This document shows, in pieces, positions 35,838 to 48,067 of a DNA stretch of 64,000 nucleotides. The position numbers were made by a program, and so were the translations under genes. Position 1 is the stretch's first letter, and each line of letters starts with the position of its first letter. Under the pieces are notes generated by a model. That model was not told where the DNA came from. It ran no database searches and was given only the letters and a program-made list of their open reading frames with translations. The DNA is from Fremontodendron californicum (lineage: Eukaryota > Streptophyta > Magnoliopsida > Malvales > Malvaceae). The stretch lies in assembly GCA_030761205.1 (NCBI GenBank), contig JAULJL010000002.1, positions 23,663,010 through 23,727,009 of the forward strand. The letters run 5' to 3'.

Positions 35838-37294
35838 TCATGCACAATGTTTCTTATGACACTTGGCTTTCCCATCTTCAAAACTTATCGAACCAGCCTT
35901 GATGAGATCCCTGACCTTGTACTTCAAAGCGGGGCAGTTCTCTGTTGAGTGACCTTGATTGCCAGAATGATAACCACAACACTCATTAACATCATACCAG
36001 CTCGGATAAGGGGGCTTCAGAGGCTCTATTTGCATGCGTGTCACAAGGTGATTCTGGATGATTTGAGGTAGTAGCTCACTATATGTCACAGGAATCGGGT
36101 CAACCTGATTTCTTTTTCGCTTTTTATGCCCTTTCGATTATTCCCAAGGGTGTTCGATTGATAGACATATGTAAATTCTTGTGTAGTTGCAGTCATTGGT
36201 TGGTAGGGATAAAAACCTTGAGAGACATTGTTCAGGGTAGATTAAAATGGCTGATACGAGGAGAATTGGGGAGGTGTGGCAAAGTCTTCCACGACTTGGG
36301 TATCTTCCTTTTTCTTTTCAGATGCCCCCTTGTTCTTGGTATTGGATGTTCTTTCTCCTTCAATTTTCCCATCCTTGATAGCATTCTCAATCATCTCCCC
36401 TGAAATTACCATGTCCGAAAAATTCTTCGTGGTGTTGCCGACAAGTATATCATAGTACGGGGCCTGCAGTGTATCCATAAAAATGACAGTGGTTTCCTTC
36501 TGAGTTAAGGGCGGTTGTACTTGGACGGCCAGGCTCATCCACCGTTGCGCATATTCTTTGAAGCTTTCAGTAGCTCTTTTCTTCATATTTTGCAAGGTGA
36601 GACGGTCAGGCGCCATGTCGGTCATATGCTTGTACTAGTTTAGAAAAGCCCTATCCAAATCATTCCAAAAGCGAATCTGGTCCTTGCTCAACTGACTATA
36701 CCACCTAATTGCGGACCCGCTGAGGTTATCCTGAAAACAGTGAATCAAAAGCTTATCATTATCTATATGACTTGTCATCTTCCGGCAGAACATTGTGATG
36801 TGGGCTGATGGATCGGTCATCCCGTCATATTTCACAAATTCAGGGATCTTGAACTTAGGAGGAATGACTAAATCGAGGACCAAGCATCGTTCTTTCGCCT
36901 TCACACTCCCGAATACGTTTGTATTTTCTACTGCCCGGAGCCTTTCATCTAGCAACTGATATTTCCCTTTGGAATCTGCCAACTCAACCTCATTTACTGC
37001 AACCCTTTTCAACATTGCTTGTTCAGCTGGATCATCTGAGTTTAGGATATTGACGGGGTTAACAGTGTTCTGGGCATCACTTATTACGACCTCATCTTGG
37101 TCCTTTTGTGCCTCTAACCCTTCTCCAGTGACAAAGTTTTCGGTGTATCCTTTACCCTTGATTACGGCAGACATCAACTCCATCAATTTAGTCATCTGAT
37201 CCTTAGATTCTTCTTGAGACTTTGCTAGCTGTTCTCGCAATTCTCTCTGTTCCCTTTCCATTTTTTCCATTCGGGCAACTTGTTCATCCTCCAT
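35838..37294 (-). pseudogene. gag: N1 gag module 2
   Basis: A 219-codon frame starts MEDEQVARMEKMEREQ and forms a coiled coil (about residues 5-50). A linker and the retrotransposon capsid domain follow (pattern HCFQDNLSGSAIRWYSQL, then FWNDLDRAF). A TAG at 36637 interrupts, after which the same frame continues (36625-36242) with the rest of the capsid domain (LTLQNMKKRATESFKEYAQRW). After a frameshift, 36089-35838 carries a zinc-knuckle-like motif, CGYHSGNQGHSTENC. Gag would form the particle that packages element RNA. The frame ends shortly after the knuckle with no protease. It is close in layout to O1's gag at 50106-51809. Confidence 0.88.
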
Positions 37295-38160
37295 ATCACC
37301 AGCCTGTATTAAAAGTGTACTCAGTACTTCTTCTGATTTGAAATGGAAGTTCTTTCAAAGACTCCTAAAGCCAAGCCAACTTCTGTTTTATTTCCCCCAA
37401 ATGTATGTCATGATGAATGAGCCATGATTGTCATTTGATGCATGTGAAGCCTAAACGATATGATGTATGGACATGTACAATGGAAACATGCTGACCATAT
37501 ATGTAATAAATGCAATCACGATGCCAACATGTTGCAAGTAAAGAATAAACAAATCAACGCATGGATATATGCAATGACTGATCATGTGCATTTTAGCATA
37601 TTTCTCAATGAATGATCATATACCCTATGAATGCAACACGGTGTCAATTATGATACATGCAAACAACGAATGATTGATACAGAGTATATACAAAGAAAAT
37701 CATGCTAACCATGTGTCTCATGAATGCGATTTAATGCCAACATGATGTATGTAATAGGAAAATTAATGCATGGATATATACAGAAAAATCATGCTGATTA
37801 TGAATGCATAAATGCAACCTGATGCTAACATGATACATGTATGAATCTATGGTATGACCAATAATTGATTGAATGCAAAATGCAAAAGGGGAAGATATCA
37901 CGGAGGAAATAAGAATCGGAGGAACTTAATCATCAACCTCTCATAAATTTGAAACAAAATCAATTCATTCCCATATCAACGTTCACAATGGTATAAACCA
38001 TGTTTTACAAAATATGAACAATGGTTAAAACTGTCTTTTACAAGCCCTTTATTCTTCCTAGCATCCTAAGGCTATAAGAGCCGGCTACTGAAAAGGTGAA
38101 ATCCTATTACATCATATAAGACCGAAGTCTTTCCACCTCAATGCTGTAAATCTCCCAATC
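37295..38160 (-). other. Spacer between the two N1 gag modules
   Basis: The part at about 37430-37880 is a degenerate repeat of roughly 110 bp with 'gatgccaacatg', 'gcatggatatatacag' and 'catgctgaccatat' strings. The same kind of repeat lies upstream of gag module 1 at 39120-39560. No coding region. Confidence 0.6.
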
Positions 38161-39090
38161 CTAATGACGCTTTCCCAGCCCTCTATCAATCAGTGTCGTT
38201 GGATCCAACCACTTGGCATTTATAAGAGTTTGCACTTTCTTTTTGAATGCTATACAGTCTTCAATGTTATGGCCAACAATTCCACAGTGATAATCACATC
38301 TTGCTTTTGGATTATACCCATTTGGATATGGTGGTAACAGAGATTTCAATGGGACACAGGCAACCATGTGATTTTGGATCAGTATAGGGAGGAGCTCTTG
38401 GTAGCTGATTGGAATGGGATCAAAATGCATTTGGGTCTTATTCTGGGGTCGTTTCTTAGTCACACATGGCCTAGGAGTTGGGGCACTTGGTGGTGCACTA
38501 AGGTCCGAACCGGAGTGTTTACATGGAGATGTGGCGGAACAGCATGGTAAGGGTATGGATTTGGACACGGGGCCTTTGGAGGTTGTACATAGCTCGAGGT
38601 TCCTATCCCAGATACTGGATAAAGTGATTGATGAGGAAAATAGTATGAACTAGCAGTTGGTGGTGATGGAATGGGATTCTGGAATCCCGTAGTGGTTATC
38701 CCAATGGACGATTGGACCATAGTAGGGTGGGGATACTGGTTTGGACCTAGAACAGTTTGCAGGTATGGTACAGGATCCGAGGTTTCTATCTTTGGTATCG
38801 GGCTCTCAGGTTTAATAGTTTTCATGATTTTGTCCACAATTTCATCAGGTTGCAACCTTTGTGGCATTGACAAGCGCAGGATCCAGCAAGGATTGTATGT
38901 TCTGGACCTAATGGTTTTGGTTGATCCGAAGGCGATGCAGAGCCCTGAGAAAGTTCCCCTTTATTCTTACCCATATTCTCAACCATTTTAGCAATTTGGC
39001 CAGTTGTTCTTTCACTTCCCGGATTTGATGTCCACATTTCTCTTGGTTGCGTTCCAAAACACCCAATCGTTCCTCCGATTCATTCCTCAT
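38161..39090 (-). pseudogene. gag: N1 gag module 1, lacking the capsid domain
   Basis: The 5' part (39090-38908) is a coiled-coil segment (EERLGVLERNQEK, REVKEQLAKLLK) like the N-terminus of gag module 2. Two frameshifts later (38873-38460) comes a proline-rich linker, then in the frame ending at 38161 the segment QELLPILIQNHMVA and a zinc-knuckle-like motif CDYHCGIVGHNIEDC. The capsid domain expected between coil and linker is missing. The C-terminal part resembles the O1 and module 2 gag ends but is distinct from both, so it is not a recent copy of module 2. Confidence 0.75.
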
Positions 39091-40679
39091 ATCTCGAACC
39101 CCTTTCGTGCAAATGAAAATGTCATGAGATTAAGAATACAATTGTGAATGTACATGCTCTATTCTTATGTGCATGAATATACTGATGATTAATGCATGAC
39201 CATATACAGAGAAATAATGATGACTATGTATGCTATGGGTGCAATCTAATGCCAACATGATGGATTTAAAAAATGAATAAATTGATGGATGGGTATATAC
39301 AAATAATGACCATGTATGTATTCTACAATGAATGACCATGCATGCTATGATGTCAAAATGATACATGCTAAGAATAAATGAATTAATACAAAGGTATGTA
39401 CAAAGAATGACCATGTAATCACAAATGTATTCTACAATGAATAACCATGCATGTTAGGACTGTAACACAATGTCAAAATGATACAAATAAAGAATAAATG
39501 AATTAACACCAAGGTATATACAATGAAATCAATGATTACATGAAATTGATGGGACCTAAATCCTGATTATTCAAAAATCTCATTATGCAAGATTTGTCTC
39601 CAAATTTATGATTTTTTGAAACATGTTTTTTTCTATGAAAAAACCAATCATATTATTTTGAAAAGAATTTCGAGGTAGTAGATCCTAATATGGTACAATG
39701 TTCAAACGTTCATGTGACACTACCGGTTTTATGAAATCATCAAATGAAATTACCAACTGTTTATTGCAAAGAATGAGATCAATAACACAACCAAAAATGT
39801 ACATGCTCTATTCACACATGTATGAAATGTGCAAAATGCAAAAATGCTTGGAAAAAGATTTTTATTTTTTTCAAATGATTAATGAATATTTGCCCCAACA
39901 ATATCTGCATATTTAGGCATCACGATGCCTTCGAGGCGGAGTATCATATTTATTACGGGCGATGTACGTACATTGTTGCCCGATCTACCACACTTATTCA
40001 AAGTGTAAAATAGGTAACAAAAGGTTTAGAAATGTCCCTCCATGTGTTCCTATTTTCGGTATATCTAACGGAAATCCGGCATGGCTTCGTCTAGGTTCAC
40101 TATATGAGGGTGAATCGGTTCTAAGGCCTCGAATTGTTCCTCACTGTCGCCGGTGAAGGCTAGTAAGGCACCCCGATAAAAGCGGGTTCAATTCGATAGA
40201 GTATATTTTCCTAAGCCCATACGGAGGATCATCACGAAGGCTTTAGGTACTTTATACTCCGAAAGTGTTTCACTAGCCTATACGAAGGATCATCACGAAG
40301 GCGTAGTTACTTTACTCCCACTTAAAAGGACGGAACCCGGGTATAGGATTCATGATATGCAAATGCACGTGTAGTGTGTGTGGAGAAATAACAAACCTTT
40401 CACTACCTATTCTACAAACCTTATTCTAAATGCCCTAGCAATTAAAACATTCAAGAATAGTGTAACACATTAACCAACAAGCAATTATAATATACAACCA
40501 AAATAACTAAAGAACAATAATAAAATGCATGCACATGAGTTGAACATATTTAAAAATATTTTATTATTTTCAAAATTCTCCTTATTAAAAAATGCGGGAA
40601 TTAAAATTAAATACCAATTAAACCAACAAAACCGAGACTTTGATAACACACGACTAATTCTAGGCTTGACTCTCTAATT
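39091..40679 (-). other. Leader of N1
   Basis: 39120-39560 is the degenerate repeat also seen at 37430-37880. 39900-40440 matches O1's leader (53340-53880), including 'cgccggtgaaggctagtaagg' and two 'ggatcatcacgaaggc' blocks about 62 bp apart (near 40226 and 40288). There is no counterpart of O1's ORF1. No coding region found. Confidence 0.65.
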
Positions 40680-40698
40680 GTCCCCAGCGGAGTCGCCA
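40680..40698 (-). other. Primer-binding site of N1
   Basis: On the minus strand TGGCGACTCCGCTGGGGAC follows the 5' LTR end after three bases. It resembles the primer site reported for Ogre/Tat elements (tRNA-Arg); the tRNA identity is from family knowledge, not tested here. Confidence 0.82.
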
Positions 40699-40701
40699 AG
40701 C

Positions 40702-43700
40702 TGTCGCAACCTAAAAAATAACGAGTCTCATCGCAAGACCTTATTATTCGTTAAGCGTGACATTAAAAGAAACCGAGGAAAAGTCGACTTAATTCCTCTA
40801 GCAAAATGAAGGTTTTGAAAATGACCTTAAAAAAGACATGGAGTCGCCACCAATCTTTTTTAGCTAGGTGTGATCGGCCACCTATTAAAACCGGTTTTAT
40901 AAAATATTTTAAAAATTAATTAAAACATTTTAAAAACCGATTTCAAGTCTGCGTTTTAAACCAGAGAAATCAAAAAGCGGGTTCGGGAGTCGGTTACGTG
41001 TGGGGAAGGATTAGCACCCCCACAACGCCCGTATAAATCGGTAACTTATTAATCGTGTGTTATCTCAAGTCTCGGTAAAAATTGGTTTTAAATTTAGTAT
41101 TTCAAGTTAATTCCCAATTTAAAGAAAAATAATTCCTTTTTTTTTAATATTGAAAATGATCCGGAATTTATAAATTCAAAATTTTCCTATATTCCCCAAC
41201 AAACGTGGCAAAATATAGAAATTTTTATTAGTTTTGAAAAACTTTCCGAATCATTCTCTTTTTTGAAAGGAAGATATTCCTTTATTAACGATAATTGATG
41301 ACATTCCCTCCAGCAAACCCGGTAGAGAACTCATGAATTATTTTAACCCGGGAATATCTTTATTTTTTGTTGAAAAATCATTATCCTTTTGAAAACATTT
41401 TAAAAGATATAAATATGTATATGCATGACAGAAATAAAATGACATAGCAAAATCTAAATAATATAATGCTTCCTAAATGATATGATATAATGTAAATGCC
41501 TTAGCATCTTCTAAATGAAATGAAATAAATGCCTTAGCATACTCTAAATGAAATAAAATATCCTAAGTTATATGACATATTATAAATAAAATGAAATGAC
41601 CTAGGTAACATAGTATATTCTATATGAGATGCAATATCTTAAGTCATATGATATATTCTAAATGAAATAAAATAACCTAAGTAACATAACATATTCTATA
41701 TGAAATGAAATAACCTAAGTGACATGGCAAACATGAATGATATGGCATATAAATTAAATGAGATGGAATATGAAATAATGCTATCATATAATATGCATGA
41801 AAATAAAAATGAAAATAATAATGCATGAACATAGTATATGCTAAATAATATGACAAAAAAATAACTAAATAAAAAGCATAGGATATCATGAAATATTCCA
41901 AATCATATAATAAACAATATAACATAACTCAAAATCATAACAATATCTTAGAAATTATCATAGCAAGAATCACATATTATATAAAATGCATGAATATGGA
42001 AAATGCAATGCATGAAAAGTATTTTTTCCTTTAATTAAGGAAATCCGTATATCTAAAAGGATATCCGGCTACCTTAGGAAAATATGTCAAATTAAATATT
42101 CTAAAACCAAAATACTTTGTGATTGTTTGAAAACAATTTTGAAAAGCTTGAATTAAAAATAAAAACTGCGCTAAATCTCTTTTTAAATGGCTCTAATTTC
42201 CTAAGTTTAAAAATCCGGACTTGACTACCCTTAACCCGGGACTTGAAAAAACATTTTTAGAGTTTAAAAAGGCTTAGAAACTACCCTAAGTCAGTAGCTA
42301 ACCCTCCTAATCAGCCCACTCTAAGTAACTTAACCAAAACAGAAAAATGATTTTTCTTTAAATTCAATTCTGACTTCACTGTCCAGTTTTAAGCCACGAT
42401 TTTTTACCCTATTTCATAAAATTCAAAAAATTCTGAAAACAATAATGGAGATTCACGACATGTAAAAATACACCGGAAAAAATCAGCTTAATTTTCTGAT
42501 CAAAGATGAATTCCCAGAAAAATCGGAGATGTACGAGTTTTGGGTGAAAAAAAAAAACTGTTTTGTCGAAACACATTTTTGCCTTTGATAAAATCATTTA
42601 AAAATCAAAGTAAAAATATTTGAAACTCATAAAATAGCTCACAAACAGTAGCTAGGACTTTTTTAAAGTTAGATAAAAATTGGCTAAGTAAAAAAAATCA
42701 CAAAGGTAGAATAATCAATTTGACAAACTTAATTTTCCACAAGTGTGCTCAAGAGAGCATGACTTTGAACCATTAATTGGCTCAAGTCATTATTCAAGTG
42801 GCATGAACATGAAATGCATGAAACAATACAGAAAACATAATGCATGAAATGCATTGATTTAAACCTAAATGTCATGAAAAAATGCATGGCATTCATAAAG
42901 TGACCTAGACCTAAATGAACTTGCATGGCATTTGATGCAACCTAGACCTAAAATGCATGAACATGCATGGCAAATAAACCTAGCTTAATAACTAAAATAT
43001 GCATGGAATTTTCACAAACACAAAGCATGCTTAATCCAAAAACTCAATCAAATATCATGCAAATGCTAACCTATCAACTAACATGGCAAGAATGCACAAA
43101 AAAAATGCAAAAATTCCAAGAGGGCCGAATAGCATAATCTAACTAGCAAACATGACATTTTCACAATTACTTGGTATACTAGCATGCAAAACTAAATCAA
43201 ATGACATGTAAATGCAAAAACCTACCAACTAACATGGCAAAAAATGTAACACACAATGCAAAACACATGGAGTAGCCAAATGGCCTCAAGCTCCAACAAG
43301 CACGGCATTTTCACATACACTTGGTATACTAACATTCTCAACTAAAATATAACACTTAAATCATGCAAAAACCACACAAGCATTTTCAAAAACACTTAAT
43401 ATACTAAATCTAAAACATGCTCAACTAAGATATAAAACTCAAATCATGCAAAGACCACACAAGCATTTTCACAAACACTTGATATACTAAATCTAAAACA
43501 TGCTCAAATTTAAACATCATGAAAACAGAAAATTAAAAATGCAAAAACATGATATTTAAAACATAAATGGCAACAAACAAAGCAACCAAATTAAAATATA
43601 ACTCAAGAATATGAAGTAACATAACATTTAAAACATCAAAATCAAAGAAAATAACATAAACAATATGATAAAATAAACCAAAACAGCAACTTAAATAAAT

Positions 43701-46025
43701 AATGTAGGCCATTTGGCCATGGTGAGTTCATTGTAAAAAAATGTAAAAAAATATATTCAAGAAGGAGATGAAGGAAGAACTTGAAAAGAACAATAAAAAT
43801 CATTTATTTAAAATGGAATCTCACCAAATAGAAATCAAAATAGCAAAAACAAGAATGGAAAATCAAGAAAGTGCAAGAGTTGGTGCTCAAGAGCAACCTC
43901 AAGAAGCTATATTTCAAGCTTTATCTCTTCAAACTTTCCTTTCTTTTCTAAACTTTTCTTTTTGGCTTTCAACCAAGAAGAGAAAAACTAATAAAAACTA
44001 AGAGAAATCAGCAAAATCAAAGTGTCCAAATGAAAATTCTGCACCTCCCCTTAATGCTGGCAGAATTTTACCTCTCTCCTCCCCTAGGATGTTGTCATTT
44101 TGATTCCAACCAACTTCCATCCAAGGGCTAGTGATTCAAGGTGAAAAATCATGAAATTACCACCTTTAGATTAGCATCTCAGCTCTCTCAAATTACAGCT
44201 GTTCAAGAATAATGTTGACATCTCTCTTGGCCTATGTGGCTTAATCACCATGGCTTGATAAAAGAGAATCTCTAACTAACTCTTGATTTTTAGCCATTTG
44301 ATTGAAAAATCAGAAGCTTCCTCCTTCCTTTGGGCCTGGGCAGGCCAGCACTTCTCTTTTCCAGTCCAAGTCTGATTTTTTGAAAGGCCCAAAGAAGCCC
44401 TTTTCGGTTGCTTGGATGAAATGACCGTTTTGCCCCCCGAATGCAAATAAATATCAAACGGACTCCAAATTCAATTTTTATTTTTTAATACTTCCAAAAT
44501 AATAAAATATTGAGTTCTGGAAGTTTTCAAAATTATCCGAGTCCGTTTGCTATTTATTTGGATTTTTTCTTCCAAAAATGCCCTTTTATGCCCCTACATT
44601 TTACCATTTTTTAAACGAGCTCCAAATCAATATTTTTATTCACCAATCTTTACAAAAAATTAAAAAGTGCGATCTGGAAGTTTTCATAATTTTTGGAGCT
44701 CATTTGGTATTTTTTCAGGATTTATCGGCTTGAATTACTGCATAGGAGGCCCGGGATTTGGCCATTTTGCAAATGAACTCCGAATCGAGATTTTCTTTCG
44801 CCAATCTCTTCCAAATAATTTAAAAATGAGATTTGCAAAATTTCAGAATTTTTGGAGTCCATTTGCTATTTTTCCAGGATTTATCTTTTTGAATTATTGC
44901 ATAGGAGGCCCGGGATTTGGCCAATTTGCAAACGAACTCCGAATCAAGATTTTCTTTCGCCAATCTCTTCCAAATAATTTAAAAATTATATATGCAAAAT
45001 TTAAAAGATTTGGAGCTCATTTGCTATTTTTTCACGGTTTTTCCTTTTGAATTACTGCATAGGAGGCCCGGGATTTGGCCATTTTGCAAACGAAATTCGA
45101 ATCAAGATTTTATTTCGCCAATCTCTTCCAAATAATTTAAAAATGAGATTTGAAAATTTTCAAAATATTTGGAGCTCATTTGCTATTTTTTCGGGATTTT
45201 CCTTTTTGAATTACTACATAAGAAGCCCGAGATTTGGCCATTTTGCAAACGAACTCCGAATCAAGATTTTCTTTCGCCAATCTCTTTCAAATGATTGAAG
45301 AATGAGATTGACAAATTTTTAGAATTTTTGGAGTCCATTTGCTATTTTTCCCAAACTTTCCAATTTTGCCCTTTTTGCTTCCGAAACCCGGTTTTGCTCA
45401 AAACAAGTCCGATTTTCAGATTTTCTTCAAGCTGAGCTTGGGATATCCTTTTTAATCATTCCTCATCCATTGGGGGCTTTGGTCTTACCCAGTCAGGCCA
45501 TTTCTGTGATTCTTCCCGATTTCACCGAAATCCACTAAAAACCCTAATTCTCGGTTTTCTCCCGGATTGACTTTTTTTCGATTTTTCTTGCAAGTGACTT
45601 ATCCATTACCCGTAGTCAGTGCTTATCTTTCATTTGGAACCTTCAATTTTGACCAATTTGATCGTTTAAGCACTTTTCCCCAAATTTCTCGGATTTGGGT
45701 TTCCTTTCTACTGAATCTCCAAATCCCAACTTCCGAACTCCATATCTTTCAATGTAGACCTCGGATTATCAAAATTCTTTCGCCATTTTTCAATTGAACT
45801 TAAAATCTTGATTTTGAAAGTGGGTTGACTTTTTTAGTAGTTGACTTTTTGGGGTTGACTTTTTCGGGGTTGACTTTTTTCAAGTTTGACTTTTTATGCT
45901 CGCCCTCTTAAACTAAGTCTCGGAGTACCTCTTGCAGGATGAAAAAAGTCTTTTTACACTCGAAAACATCAATATAGGAAGAAAACATACCTGTTTAGTG
46001 GTCCGGACAAAATTTGGTATCTACA
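40702..46025 (-). repeat. 5' LTR of N1
   Basis: TGTCGCAACC to GGTATCTACA on the + strand, 5324 bp, the longest LTR here. It includes the 38-bp array (41480-41720), a GCATG-rich stretch (42830-43010), 'cattttcacaaacac' units (43140-43490) and five 159-bp units. Confidence 0.92.
44692..45330. repeat. 159-bp tandem array in N1 5' LTR (5 units)
   Basis: Units begin near 44692, 44852, 45009, 45168 and 45329. Open frames of 83-127 codons over this array on the + strand repeat a 53-residue pattern and are a by-product of the period. Confidence 0.8.
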
Positions 46026-46030
46026 GCAGT
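46026..46030. other. Target site duplication of N1, right copy
   Basis: GCAGT, identical to 26760-26764. O1 coding sequence resumes here on the minus strand. Confidence 0.93.
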
Positions 46031-47852
46031 GAAAGGATAATAATCTTCTTCTGGGAATATAAGCACTGCACCGATTCCCTGGCCCATGGCATTAGATGCG
46101 CCATCAAAATACATTTTCCACACTTTCTTCTTCAAGGGAATGTCATCTGCTTGCAAGACATACATTAAATCTTCATTCGGGAAGTCAAAGTTCAACGGCT
46201 CATAATCCTCCACTGCCCGACTTGCTAAGAATTCAGCCACTGCACTGCCCTTGATAGCTTTTTGACTTACATATACAATGTCGAACTCTGACAATAAAAC
46301 CTGCCATCTTGCTGACCTCCCTGACAAAGAAGGTGCTTCCATCATGTACTTGACTGGATCCAGCTTGGCAATCAACCACGTTGTGTGGTACAACATGTAC
46401 TGTCTGAGTCTTCAAGCAGTCCAAGCTAAGGCACAACACAACTTTTCTACCGACGAATATTTTAACTCATAATCTGTAAACTTCTTGCTGAGGTAGTAAA
46501 CTGCCTGTTCTTTATTTCCAGTCTGATCAAGTTGCCCCAAAACACAACCCATGGATCTCTAAAATACTGATAAGTACTACTTCATTGGTTTATCCGGAAT
46601 TGGTGGCATTAATACTGGTGGGTTGAATAGATAATGTTTAACCTTTTCAAATGCAATCTGACAACCTTCATCCCACTCTCCTGGATCACGTTTTTGAAGT
46701 AACTTAAATATTGGATCACACTTGTCAGTTAATTGAGAAATAAACCGAGCAATGTAATTCAATCTCTCCAGAAAGCCTCTTACTTCCTTTTGAGTAGGAG
46801 GTGGAGGCAAGTTCTGAATGGGCTTCACTTTATCTGGGTCAATCTCAATTCCTCTTTTCCTGACGACAAAACCCAACAATTTCCCCGAGGTGACTCCAAA
46901 AGTGCATTTTACCGGATTTAGCTTGAGTCTAAACTTCTTTAATTGTTCAAAGAGCTTCTTAAGATTCGCAATATGCTTCTCTTCTCCTTGTGACATTGCG
47001 ATCATATCATCAACGTAGACCTCAATTCCCTTATGCATCATATCATGAAACAAGGTCACCATGGCTCTTTGGTAGGTTTCCCCAGCATTCTTTAATCCAA
47101 ATGGCATTACCTTGTAGCAGAAGGTTCCCCACATTGTAACAAATATGGTTTTCTCCATATCTTTCGGTGCCATCTTGATCTGATTGTATCCTGAGACCCC
47201 GTCCATGAAAGAAAATAAAGAACTTTTCACCATATTATCCACCATAGTATCAATATGGGGTAAAGGGAAATTATCTTTAGGGTTGGCCTTGTTCAAATAT
47301 CGGTAATCAACGCACATCCGCACTTTGCCATCGTTCTTCGGTACTGGAACAATATTTGCAACCCATTCTGGATATTTTGCTACCTCTAAGAACCCAGCAT
47401 CAAATTGCTTCTTCACCTCCTCTTTTATCTTTAACAGCATGTCTAGCCTCATTCTTCTCAATTTTTGCTGAATTGGCTTGCATTCTGGCCTTAAAGGGAG
47501 CTTATGTACCACAATATCCGGATCCAACCCTGGCATGTCTTGATAAGACCATGCAAATACATCCACATATTCCTGGAGCAAAGCTATCAATTCACCCTTT
47601 ATTGATGATGACAATGAAGTTCCGATTTTGACTTCCTTTATCTCTACACCATCTCCCAGATTTATCGTTTCCAATAATTCCTTATGAGGAAGTACTTGTT
47701 TCTCCTATTGTTCTATTTTCCTTAATAGATCCGGAGGTAGACCATAATCCTCAGTATCTTCGTTAGCCTCAAAATCACCCGTACAAATGGGTCTTTTAAA
47801 ATCAATTTCAAAATTACTGACAAGAAGGTCCTCATATTCTGCATCTGCACAC
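46031..47852 (-). pseudogene. pol: O1 reverse transcriptase, RNase H and N-terminal part of second RNase H
   Basis: One reading frame runs the whole length with a few stops (47705, 46577, 46560 and 46425). The RT part from about 47674 starts with the linker typical of Ogre/Tat (VFAWSYQDMPGLDPDIV). It has Asp in FSFMDGVSGYNQ near residue 158 and the YVDD active site at residues 220-223 of the 365-codon stretch. RNase H follows (SMGCVLGQ, then VYYLSKKFTDYELKYS); the first catalytic Asp, expected just before SMGCVLGQ, falls where a stop now stands. The second RNase H begins with KMYFDGASNAMGQGIGAV (first Asp intact) and is cut by N1 about 20 codons later. Confidence 0.92.
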
Positions 47853-48067
47853 CTGTAAATAGGTGGAGAAGAAACAATATAGGAAAATATATAATGAAAA
47901 CAAAATAAATAACAAAAATGAAAGAATATGGACACATCAATATGGATAAAATGCATTGTGGTTGTTATTTATTGAATGAAAATGTTTAAACAAAAGTCCC
48001 ATTACAGAAAAAACTCTTAATATCTCTAGGTAAAGATAATTAAGATTGCTTTTTTTAAAAGTATTAC
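47853..48067 (-). other. Predicted intron between O1 protease and RT
   Basis: On the minus strand the exon ends ATTCCAAC and the intron starts GTAATAC at 48067. It ends with a pyrimidine-rich run and CTATTTACAG at 47853, and the next exon starts GTGTGCAGATG. The 215-nt excision removes the stop at 48064-48066 and joins the two frames exactly (…IPT to CADAEYEDLL…). Ogre elements are known to splice an intron at this position. The splice sites are read from the sequence; use in RNA is inferred. Confidence 0.72.

Larger units (their letters stand above)
26765..46025 (-). mobile_element. N1: non-autonomous Ogre-like element with two gag modules
   Basis: A complete unit of 19,261 bp with both LTRs, a 5-bp target duplication (GCAGT), primer site and polypurine tract. 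The 9.1-kb internal part contains, in minus-strand order, a leader like O1's, gag module 1 (39090-38161), a spacer, gag module 2 (37294-35838) and a 4.2-kb 3' non-coding region partly homologous to O1's. I found no protease, RT, RNase H or integrase. It shares LTR, primer and polypurine signals with O1, so an O1-like element could have supplied its enzymes; that is inference. The LTR pair differs at about 3 of 120 and 2 of 120 sites in two stretches compared by eye. Confidence 0.92.

Noticed and set aside
43768..44001. Small open frame rich in Glu/Gln, present in several LTRs (also near 12112, 20514, 29560, 57056)
   Set aside because: It is antisense to the element, its start and length vary between LTR copies, and the similarity is explained by LTR homology alone.
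44667..45298. Overlapping open frames with a 53-residue repeated pattern (also at 13119, 14305, 21795, 57922)
   Set aside because: They are translations of the 159-bp LTR array; unit number and frame differ among copies and stops occur in most of them.
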